12,565 bases of DNA from Psychrobacter sp. (GTDB lineage Bacteria; Pseudomonadota; Gammaproteobacteria; Pseudomonadales; Moraxellaceae): assembly GCA_020024075.1 (NCBI GenBank), contig JAHHUJ010000041.1, forward strand, positions 1-12,565. Reading direction: 5' to 3'. This document shows, piece by piece, positions 6,885 to 12,565 of the stretch. Under the pieces are notes generated by a model. That model saw only the letters and a list, made by a program, of their open reading frames with translations, had not been told where the DNA came from and ran no database searches. The position numbers and the translations under genes are program-made. Every line of letters starts with the position of its first letter. Within the stretch, counting starts at the first letter, position 1.

Positions 6885-7039
6885 AAGGCACCTTGTTATA
6901 TTGTTTGCACTAATTTATTTTTGTCTTAAACTTGCTAACTTTTCATTAGTTTGGCCATAAATTATGACCTACTGATTAAGCACAGCTAAGATGAAATAAA
7001 TAGCTAAATAAAAAACTAAGTAAAAATTAAGCTAAATTC

Positions 7040-7052
7040 GGTAAAGTTTACC
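7040..7052. repeat. Short palindrome GGTAAA-G-TTTACC
   Basis: A perfect 6-bp inverted repeat around a single base in the rimO-pyrH spacer, directly downstream (minus-strand sense) of the candidate rimO terminator. It could be a protein-binding site or part of the terminator region; nothing in the sequence decides this. Confidence 0.4.
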
Positions 7053-7075
7053 AAAAAACGCTATCTGCTTATAGC
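7053..7075 (-). terminator. Candidate Rho-independent terminator of rimO
   Basis: Minus strand: GCTAT, loop AAGCAG, ATAGC, then G and six T. The stem is only 5 bp with two G-C pairs, so it would be weak. It sits 57 bases past the rimO stop and ahead of pyrH, the right place to separate the two. The remaining spacer (6885-7039) is AT-rich and shows no gene. Confidence 0.4.
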
Positions 7076-7131
7076 TCTATTTTGATATGACCGTCCTTTG
7101 CCCTCAAAAACATTATCCCTCAACAAAGCTT

Positions 7132-8679
7132 CTAGCCAGCATAAGAGGCAAATAAATCATACTCACTGGCTTCATCTATGGTTACGGTAATCATATCACC
7201 CACTTTTAGAGCGACTTGACCGTTTTGCACAATATCATCGACATACACGTGACCATCAATCTCTGGCGCATCAGCGTAACTGCGACAAATAGCGATAAAG
7301 TCTTCGTTATCAATCTCATCGACCAATACCGTCATGGTTTTGCCAACTTTATCTTGTAGCTTCTGCTCAGAGATCTGCTGCTGCACTTCCATAAATCGCT
7401 CGTAGCGCTGTTGCTTCACCTCCTCAGGCACTGGGTTTGGTAAGTCGTTGGCCACAGCTCCCTCAATCTCCGAATAGGTAAAGCAGCCCACACGGTCAAG
7501 CTTAGCTTGTTTCAACCACTCCAGAAGATACTCAAAATCCTCTTCAGTTTCACCGGGGAAGCCTACCACAAAGGTTGAGCGAATCACGATGTCAGGGTTA
7601 ATCTCGCGCCATTTTTGGATACGTGCCAAAGTGTTCTCGCTATGTGCAGGACGCTTCATCGCTTTTAAGACACTTGGGCTAGCATGTTGCAGCGGAATAT
7701 CAAGATAAGGCAATAACCCACCACGATCGCCGGGCTTCGCCATTAGCTCAACCACTTTATCAACGTGCGGGTAAGGATAAACATAATGCAGACGCACCCA
7801 AATGCCTACTTTAGCGAGTGCTTCACATAGATCAAAGAACTTCGACTTAAGCGGCATACCATTCCAGAAGGTAGTCTTATACTTTAAGTCTACTCCATAA
7901 GCGGAGGTATCTTGAGAGATAACCAACAGCTCTTTTACCCCGGCTTTCTTCAAGGCCATGGCTTCATTCATCACCTCGTCAATGGGACGAGAAACCAAGT
8001 CACCACGTAAGCTTGGAATAATACAGAAGGTACAACGGTGATTACAGCCCTCTGATATTTTTAGATAAGCATAATGACTTGGGGTCAGCTTAACGCCCGC
8101 CAAATCAATCAGATCTATCTTAGGATCATAAGTTTTTTTGTCTTTGATAGCTTGTGGCATTGGCGCATGTTTTGATACTGCGGTAATAACTTCATCATAA
8201 GCATGAGCCCCTGTCACTGCAAGAACTGCGGGATGCATATCACGGATTTTCTCAGCATCTTTACCTAAGCACCCAGTCACAATAACCTTACCATTTTGGC
8301 TTAATGCTTCACCGATGGCATCTAAAGACTCTTGTACCGCTGACTCAATAAAGCCGCAAGTATTTACCACCACCAAATCTGCTCCCTCATAATCTGAGGC
8401 CACACGATAGCCATCGCGGGTTAATTCAGTAATGATACGCTCACTGTCTACCAGCGCTTTAGGACAGCCTAACGAGACGAAACCAACCTTGGGAGCAACC
8501 GAAGACGAAGAGCCTGTCGCTGTTTGTTGCTGACTGGCTTGCTGTCCACTTTGTTCGACACTGCGATTTTGATTGTGGTTGGCTTTATGGTGATAAGCGC
8601 CTTTAGAAGTTGTGTCTGAGGTTACTGAGGCACCTGGCATATAAATAGAAACGGAGTCCGCTGGGTTTTTGCTTGGCAT
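7132..8679 (-). CDS. rimO: Ribosomal protein S12 (Asp) methylthiotransferase RimO
   Basis: Radical SAM enzyme that adds a methylthio group to the conserved aspartate of ribosomal protein S12, using two 4Fe-4S clusters. From the ATG at 8679 (515 residues) the N-terminal cluster cysteines are C72 (VSLGCPKALVDSE), C108 (VVNTCGFIESA) and C137 (VTGCLGKDAEKIR). The radical SAM CxxxCxxC is C212, C216 and C219 in SEGCNHRCTFCIIPSLRG, and the C-terminus is a TRAM-like domain (about 445-515). SLGCPK and LRGD fit RimO better than MiaB. The protein has about 60 polar residues (HHKANHNQNRSVEQ, then a Q/S-rich run) before the conserved KVGFVSLG, where E. coli RimO has under ten. No good ribosome binding site supports any start: a TTG at 8685 would add two residues, and an ATG at 8640 would remove thirteen. 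Confidence 0.95.
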   Translation of the reverse strand: MPSKNPADSVSIYMPGASVTSDTTSKGAYHHKANHNQNRSVEQSGQQASQQQTATGSSSSVAPKVGFVSLGCPKALVDSERIITELTRDGYRVASDYEGADLVVVNTCGFIESAVQESLDAIGEALSQNGKVIVTGCLGKDAEKIRDMHPAVLAVTGAHAYDEVITAVSKHAPMPQAIKDKKTYDPKIDLIDLAGVKLTPSHYAYLKISEGCNHRCTFCIIPSLRGDLVSRPIDEVMNEAMALKKAGVKELLVISQDTSAYGVDLKYKTTFWNGMPLKSKFFDLCEALAKVGIWVRLHYVYPYPHVDKVVELMAKPGDRGGLLPYLDIPLQHASPSVLKAMKRPAHSENTLARIQKWREINPDIVIRSTFVVGFPGETEEDFEYLLEWLKQAKLDRVGCFTYSEIEGAVANDLPNPVPEEVKQQRYERFMEVQQQISEQKLQDKVGKTMTVLVDEIDNEDFIAICRSYADAPEIDGHVYVDDIVQNGQVALKVGDMITVTIDEASEYDLFASYAG

Positions 8680-8775
8680 AGACAAATACTTTTAAGAATA
8701 GTGAATTGAAAGAGGATAGATTGAATGATTTGAGAGGCAGTGTATAAACACTAAAATTTGATATGCATTGTACGA

Positions 8776-8802
8776 ATTTTAGCAACGCTATACTAGCACC
8801 AA
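8776..8802 (-). promoter_or_regulatory. Candidate promoter for rimO (extended -10)
   Basis: Minus strand: TTGGTG (8797-8802), a 15-base spacer, then TAAAAT (8776-8781). TGC directly precedes the -10 box, giving an extended TGnTAAAAT, which can make up for the poor -35 box. It is about 97 bases upstream of the rimO start. An overlapping alternative is TTGCTA, 16 bases, TATCAA. Motif reading only. Confidence 0.35.
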
Positions 8803-8981
8803 TGCGTTATTCATATGTTTTTCATCTCATTATTAAGCCCAATAAAGGTCTAATATTACCCTACCCTGCCTAAACCCTGTGCTTTTATGTGGCTCATCCT
8901 AACTTTTATAGTGCGTATTTTGTTATTCAACGCCAATAAATCGTAAAAAAATTACATTTATCTATATTTCCCTGTGTTTTA

Positions 8982-9029
8982 TGCACTAAAATATATCAAC
9001 CACCTTAATTTATGCACTTATTTAGGTCA
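8982..9029. promoter_or_regulatory. Two NtrC-like half-sites upstream of ntrB
   Basis: TGCACT occurs at 8982-8987 and 9013-9018, 31 bases (three helical turns) apart. The known NtrC site is TGCACC-N5-GGTGCA. Each copy here matches the left half with one change, and the right halves (ATATCA, AGGTCA) are poor though alike. They lie about 145-180 bases upstream of the predicted sigma-54 transcription start, a usual enhancer distance. Sequence likeness only. Confidence 0.35.
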
Positions 9030-9132
9030 TATTTTAGATCATATTGTTGAATAAATCTTTTCTGCAACTTTGTAAGCTAGACAATGTGTCCAAAAAGTAA
9101 AGCTACATCCCCCTATTTAACAGCCTTCTAGC

Positions 9133-9149
9133 TTGGTACTATTCTTGCA
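9133..9149 (+). promoter_or_regulatory. Sigma-54 (RpoN) promoter of ntrBC
   Basis: TTGGTACTATTCTTGCA matches the -24/-12 consensus TTGGCACG-N4-TTGCW, with T for C and T for G in the -24 element. The invariant GG (9135-9136) and GC (9147-9148) are exactly 10 bases apart. The predicted transcription start is near 9160, leaving a leader of about 30 bases before the ntrB ATG at 9190. The encoded NtrC is itself a sigma-54 activator, which suggests autoregulation. Confidence 0.75.
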
Positions 9150-9189
9150 GCTCTAGACTTGCCGCCTTGACTTTGGAAAAAGATCTCAT

Positions 9190-10446
9190 ATGAAGCAGTT
9201 ACAAGCCCTCTCCTTATTACAAAACCTATATACCGGCGTAATCTGGGTGGCTGAGGATTTGACCATTCAATGGGTCAACAGCCAAACTGAGCAGCTACTT
9301 TCAGTGAGCAAATCGCGTTTGCTAGGGCTTAGCATTTTAGACTTATTGATGCCAACTACAACTATAAGTCAAACCAAAACCGTTACCCCGGACAACCTTA
9401 CTGCCCATAGCTCAAAGCTGTCTGCAGACTCTCAGGAGCAGCTTGCAGAAAGCAACTCTTGTTTACAGACATCCAGAGACAAGCTTGAAATACAATTTCA
9501 TAATGCCAAAGAGTTTTTGCAGCCCTTCATCGAATACAGTCGCCATATCAAAGGCATCACTCAACCTATATATGTGCATTATAGCGTGACTCCGATGAAT
9601 CAGGAGGGAAAGTCCTATTACCTAGTTGAGATATGGCAAGGAGATCGTCAAAGCCGATTGGACAAAGAGCAGCGGCTACAAGAGCAGCATGATGTCTCCA
9701 GAGAAATGCTACGCTCTGTAGCCCATGAAGTAAAAAACCCATTGGCGGGTATCCGAGGCGCAGCACAGCTATTAATTAAGCAAACTCAACACTCCCCTGA
9801 ACACACCGATAACAATGAGAATACCGTTTTAGTGGATGCCAAAAAACTAACCACCTATGCCAGTATCGTTATCAGTGAAACAGACCGCTTAACCAAGCTT
9901 ATTGAACAACTTCTCGGTTCAAACCAACTGCCAGAATGGCAATCGGTCAATATACATGAGCCTTTGGAGCATATTTTACTGCTGATCCAGTCTCAATACC
10001 CACAGGTAACTATCAAGCGAGATTATGACTTGTCATTGCCGGAGATTACCGCTGATAAAAACCAACTTATTCAAGTGTTTTTAAATCTGGCAAATAATGC
10101 TTGTGAAGCGCTATTGGAGCAAGATACTGCCTTACTGGCTACAGATTACCAACCTCAATTAACTCTTATTACTCGTATTGAGCATCAATACACTATCGGA
10201 GCCCAGCACCATCGCCAAGTGATTCGGGTTAGTATTCAAGACAATGGCGCAGGTATTGCTGATGACTTAATAGAGCGTATCTTTTTTCCATTAGTGACCG
10301 GTAGAGCTAATGGTACTGGATTGGGACTGGCTTTAGTACAAGAAATCATACATCGCCATGAAGGGGTGATTGAGGTCAGCTCCCAGCCTGGAGATACCCA
10401 GTTTAATGTCTATCTACCCTTACAATTAAGCAGTCAACAACCCTAA
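9190..10446 (+). CDS. glnL: Nitrogen regulation sensor kinase/phosphatase NtrB (GlnL)
   Basis: Cytosolic histidine kinase that phosphorylates NtrC under nitrogen limitation and, when bound by PII protein, promotes its dephosphorylation. Order of parts: PAS-like sensor (LLQNLYTGVIWVAEDLTIQW onward; about 1-55 and 105-150), HisKA with phosphorylation site H179 in SVAHEVKNPLAGIRGAAQLL (the NtrB-type H-box), and an ATPase domain with NLANNACEAL (N box, 299-308), DNGAGI (351-356) and GTGLGLAL (375-382). No membrane segment is seen, as expected for NtrB. At 418 residues it exceeds E. coli NtrB (349), partly through a polar, S/T/Q-rich insert at about 55-103 inside the PAS region. The ATG at 9190 has GGAAAAAGA about 7-13 bases before it. 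A sigma-54 promoter precedes it and ntrC follows after 87 bases. Confidence 0.96.
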   Translation: MKQLQALSLLQNLYTGVIWVAEDLTIQWVNSQTEQLLSVSKSRLLGLSILDLLMPTTTISQTKTVTPDNLTAHSSKLSADSQEQLAESNSCLQTSRDKLEIQFHNAKEFLQPFIEYSRHIKGITQPIYVHYSVTPMNQEGKSYYLVEIWQGDRQSRLDKEQRLQEQHDVSREMLRSVAHEVKNPLAGIRGAAQLLIKQTQHSPEHTDNNENTVLVDAKKLTTYASIVISETDRLTKLIEQLLGSNQLPEWQSVNIHEPLEHILLLIQSQYPQVTIKRDYDLSLPEITADKNQLIQVFLNLANNACEALLEQDTALLATDYQPQLTLITRIEHQYTIGAQHHRQVIRVSIQDNGAGIADDLIERIFFPLVTGRANGTGLGLALVQEIIHRHEGVIEVSSQPGDTQFNVYLPLQLSSQQP

Positions 10447-10533
10447 TAATAGTCGTGATATAAGGCCAAAATGTCCTCATAAAAAAAACACCTTCTATAG
10501 CTGGACCACATTCATAAAAATGGAACACATAGC

Positions 10534-12291
10534 ATGACAATTAAACACAGCCTGTGGCTAATCGATGATGATCCTGCCCTAAGATTAATCTTAGAAGATA
10601 CTTTTAATGATGCCGGACTACAAGTACAAGCTTTTAGCAATGCCAAGGGCGCTTGGGCAAAGCTAAATGACATATTAAAGGGTCATCAAACTCAAGCCAA
10701 TTTACCCGATGTTATCTTAACCGACATCCGTATGCCAATGATGGATGGGTTGTCTTTTAGCCAATGGATGAACAAAAACTTTCCAGGCTTACCGGTTATC
10801 ATTATGACCGCTCACTCCGATTTAAAGTCGGCTGTAGACAGCTATGATACAGGGGCGTTTGAATATTTACCCAAGCCTTTTGATTTGGATCATGCCGTCA
10901 CTATTGTCAAAAAAGCCATCAGTACCAATCCTAAAGCTTCACTACCCAAATCAGCAGACAAGCCTATTACCGCCTCTGTGCCCGCAGCTGACGAGTCAAT
11001 AACCCCTGAAGCAGATACGACCAACTCTACTTCGACCAAAGCCGCCAAAGCCCAGTCCACAAAACCTTCCAAACCCGAGGGGGTTCAATCTAGCCCTATT
11101 ATTGGTCAATCCGCTGCCATGCAGACTGTGTTTCGGGCCATAGGACGACTCGCCTCCTCGCCGATTACGGTATTGATCACTGGTGAGTCTGGTACCGGTA
11201 AAGAGCTTGTGGCAGGTGCTTTACATCAAAATTCTCCCCGTCAAAAAAAGCCCTTTATTGCCTTAAATATGGCCGCCATTCCACATGAACTGATAGAGTC
11301 TGAGCTATTTGGGCATGAAAAAGGGGCCTTTACTGGGGCTACCACTCAGCGTCAAGGTCGCTTTGAGCAGGCCAATGGCGGTACTTTATTTTTAGATGAA
11401 ATCGGTGATATGCCCTTTAGCACCCAGACCCGTCTACTGCGAGTGCTTGCCAATGGCGAGTTCTTCCGTGTTGGCGGTCAAAAGCCCATTAAGGTAGATG
11501 TACGTATTATTGCCGCTACTCACCAAAATCTAGAACAGCTGGTCAAAGAAGGTAAATTCCGTGAAGATTTATTTTATCGTCTAAATGTAATTCGTCTGCC
11601 ATTGCCTCCACTGCGTGCTCGCCCTGATGATATCCCTGATCTGATTGAGTTCTTTATGAGCAAAGCAGCTACTGAAATGAAAACCGATAAAAAGCAACTG
11701 TCACCAGAAGCTTTGCACATCATGCAAGCCTTTAACTGGCCGGGTAACGTGCGTCAATTAGAAAACGCTTGCCGCTGGATTACAGTAATGGCAACGGGTG
11801 AAGTCTTGGGTATTGAAGATTTACCGCCTGACCTTACTGAATTCGCCCAACGCTATTTAACAGATCAACAGAGGGTAACCGCTCAGCAACTGCCTGTGCA
11901 TGACACTAGCAGCAATCCAGCAATACTGCCTGCAGAAGATAGGAGTGCTACGCTCTCCGGCGAGCCTACCTCATCAAACTTCAATACCTCTAACACCCTA
12001 TCTACAGGTAATTTAACTACTGGTAATATAGCTACTGGAGCGTATCCTCATAATCAGTCTATTGACTGGCAAAGTCAGCTGCAAACTTGGGCAACTACTG
12101 CTTTAAATCAAGGTAAAACAGAGATTTTACAGCTGGCCACTCCTGAGTTTGAAAAAGTATTGATTACAGTGGCTTTAGAGCACACCAAAGGCCGAAAAGG
12201 CGAAGCTGCTGATTTGTTAGGTTGGGGACGCAATACTTTAACACGTAAAATAAAACTGTTAGATATTACCGAAAGCAGTCGTTCCTCTTAA
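10534..12291 (+). CDS. glnG: Nitrogen regulation response regulator NtrC (sigma-54 activator)
   Basis: Enhancer-binding regulator that, once phosphorylated by NtrB, uses ATP to open sigma-54 promoters of nitrogen-assimilation genes. Receiver domain 5-128: acidic pocket D11-D13, phosphoacceptor D64 (LTDIRMPMMDG), T92, K114. The AAA+ domain (about 188-430) has Walker A GESGTGKE (217-224), the sigma-54 loop GAFTGA (264-269), Walker B GGTLFLDEI (282-290), FYRLN (347-351) and GNVRQLEN (404-411). A Fis-type helix-turn-helix lies at about 540-575 (TKGRKGEAADLLGWGRNTLTRKI). At 585 residues it is well above E. coli NtrC (469). The excess is in two polar linkers, about 131-187 (S/T/A/P/K-rich) and 440-510 (with a degenerate TGN repeat near 490-502). 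The ATG at 10534 has only a weak GGAA before it. It is probably cotranscribed with ntrB. Confidence 0.96.
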   Translation: MTIKHSLWLIDDDPALRLILEDTFNDAGLQVQAFSNAKGAWAKLNDILKGHQTQANLPDVILTDIRMPMMDGLSFSQWMNKNFPGLPVIIMTAHSDLKSAVDSYDTGAFEYLPKPFDLDHAVTIVKKAISTNPKASLPKSADKPITASVPAADESITPEADTTNSTSTKAAKAQSTKPSKPEGVQSSPIIGQSAAMQTVFRAIGRLASSPITVLITGESGTGKELVAGALHQNSPRQKKPFIALNMAAIPHELIESELFGHEKGAFTGATTQRQGRFEQANGGTLFLDEIGDMPFSTQTRLLRVLANGEFFRVGGQKPIKVDVRIIAATHQNLEQLVKEGKFREDLFYRLNVIRLPLPPLRARPDDIPDLIEFFMSKAATEMKTDKKQLSPEALHIMQAFNWPGNVRQLENACRWITVMATGEVLGIEDLPPDLTEFAQRYLTDQQRVTAQQLPVHDTSSNPAILPAEDRSATLSGEPTSSNFNTSNTLSTGNLTTGNIATGAYPHNQSIDWQSQLQTWATTALNQGKTEILQLATPEFEKVLITVALEHTKGRKGEAADLLGWGRNTLTRKIKLLDITESSRSS

Positions 12292-12427
12292 TTTACGTTG
12301 ATAAGATTAAAGTACTTTTATAGCCATCAATCGACACTAATTGACTGCTAATAAGGGTAATCTCTAATTAAAATCGCTTTAATTCGACCAATATTGATAA
12401 AAAATGAGAAAAAGTTTAAAAAAAGGC
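12292..12427. other. ntrC downstream spacer
   Basis: AT-rich stretch between ntrC and the tRNA promoter. It holds a 10-bp palindrome AAAGTACTTT (12309-12318) and an AT-only 7-bp inverted repeat AATTAAA/TTTAATT with loop ATCGC (12366-12384). Neither is followed by a T-run, so I cannot assign an ntrC terminator. No gene is seen. Confidence 0.5.
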
Positions 12428-12455
12428 TTGCCAATTAATTTTAAATCTATATAAT
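12428..12455 (+). promoter_or_regulatory. Strong sigma-70 promoter for tRNA-Leu
   Basis: TTGCCA (12428-12433), a 16-base AT-rich spacer, and a perfect TATAAT (12450-12455). An A-run upstream could act as an UP element. Transcription would start near 12462, about 50 bases before the tRNA. Confidence 0.8.
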
Positions 12456-12483
12456 ACCCAACCACTGAGAAGCACTAGCCCAG

Positions 12484-12504
12484 TACACACTAATTAAGTG
12501 TGTA
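12484..12504 (+). repeat. 8-bp hairpin in the tRNA-Leu leader
   Basis: TACACACT, loop AATTA, AGTGTGTA is a perfect inverted repeat ending 9 bases before the mature tRNA 5' end. It would be transcribed as part of the precursor and could influence 5' processing or protect the leader. No T-run follows, so it is not a terminator. Confidence 0.6.
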
Positions 12505-12513
12505 GATTGAAAT

Positions 12514-12565
12514 GGGGATGTGGCGGAATTGGTAGACGCACCAGATTTAGGTTCTGGCGCCGAGA
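12514..12565 (+). tRNA. tRNA-Leu (anticodon UAG), 5' part, cut by the window edge
   Basis: The acceptor 5' strand is GGGGATG (12514-12520). T8 and G9 follow, then a D-arm with GCGGAATTGGTAGACGC. The anticodon stem is CCAGA/TCTGG around loop TTTAGGT (12546-12552), so the anticodon is TAG (12548-12550), reading CUN leucine codons. The sequence GCGCCGAGA after the stem is the start of the long variable arm of class II tRNAs. From the D-arm to the variable arm it closely resembles E. coli tRNA-Leu(UAG). The T-arm and 3' acceptor lie outside the window. Confidence 0.95.

Larger units (their letters stand above)
8680..9189. other. Divergent rimO / ntrB intergenic region
   Basis: This region of about 510 AT-rich bases lies between the divergently read rimO and ntrB. 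It contains the rimO promoter candidate, two TGCACT boxes and the sigma-54 promoter, listed separately. Between them (about 8803-8980) I see no gene or clear repeat. Short reading frames on both strands here lack ribosome binding sites and family likeness. Confidence 0.6.

Noticed and set aside
6891..6966. Minus-strand TATAAC just before pyrH, and CATAAT at 6961-6966, as pyrH promoters
   Set aside because: TATAAC is so near the ribosome binding site that the transcript would lose it. CATAAT has only a 3-of-6 -35 box. pyrH surely has a promoter, but I cannot place it.
8603..8785. Minus-strand 60-codon frame overlapping the rimO start
   Set aside because: It overlaps rimO out of frame, has no family features and no ribosome binding site, and overlaps the candidate promoter.
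8994..9007. TATCAA-CCACC-TTA as an IHF site between the TGCACT boxes
   Set aside because: The IHF consensus needs four bases between WATCAA and TTR; here there are five, so it is only a near miss.
10520..10537. Five-codon upstream frame (MEHIA) overlapping the ntrC start as ATGA
   Set aside because: Such a frame is expected by chance, no ribosome binding site precedes it, and the peptide carries no attenuator-like signal.
12366..12384. AT-only inverted repeat as the ntrC terminator
   Set aside because: The stem has no G-C pair and no T-run follows, so termination there is not supported.
1..12565. Mobile element, CRISPR array, toxin-antitoxin or defence system
   Set aside because: No transposase, integrase, spaced direct-repeat array or toxin-like gene was found on either strand. 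Every sizeable gene belongs to a well-known core family.

Overview
The window looks like chromosomal DNA of a Moraxellaceae gammaproteobacterium, most likely Psychrobacter or a close relative. The grounds are the protein sequences (for example an UppS with MDGNNRYAK in motif I), the gene order pyrH-frr-uppS-cdsA-dxr-rseP-bamA, the moderately AT-rich composition, and the long polar, Q/S/T-rich linkers in otherwise ordinary housekeeping proteins. No database search was possible, so the genus is an inference.

Layout. Positions 1-8679 are all read on the minus strand, in transcription order rimO, pyrH, frr, uppS, cdsA, dxr, rseP and bamA (cut by the window edge). These genes cover ribosomal protein S12 methylthiolation (RimO), UMP synthesis (PyrH), ribosome recycling (Frr), the undecaprenyl carrier lipid (UppS), CDP-diacylglycerol (CdsA), the first committed MEP isoprenoid step (Dxr), the sigma-E site-2 protease (RseP) and outer-membrane protein assembly (BamA). 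From pyrH on, this is the widespread cell-envelope cluster. Dxr makes isoprenoid precursor that UppS later uses, and RseP responds to faults in the outer membrane that BamA builds.

Positions 8680-9189 are a divergent intergenic region. It holds a weak promoter candidate for rimO and a clear sigma-54 promoter for the plus-strand ntrB-ntrC pair. Two upstream TGCACT boxes resemble NtrC half-sites. NtrB (9190-10446) and NtrC (10534-12291) form the nitrogen two-component system, and NtrC carries the GAFTGA loop that contacts sigma-54, so feedback on its own promoter is plausible. Positions 12292-12513 hold a strong sigma-70 promoter and a leader hairpin, followed by a tRNA-Leu (anticodon UAG) that runs off the right edge.

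The main structure not explained by genes is in the spacers of the envelope cluster. Four spacers each carry their own, unrelated short tandem repeats: 13/13/21 bp before bamA, 30 bp before dxr, 14 bp x 4.5 before uppS, and two 18-bp families between pyrH and frr. I saw no mobile element, CRISPR array, defence system or novel enzyme. The window is mostly conserved core genome, and the findings concern regulation, repeats and lineage-specific extensions.
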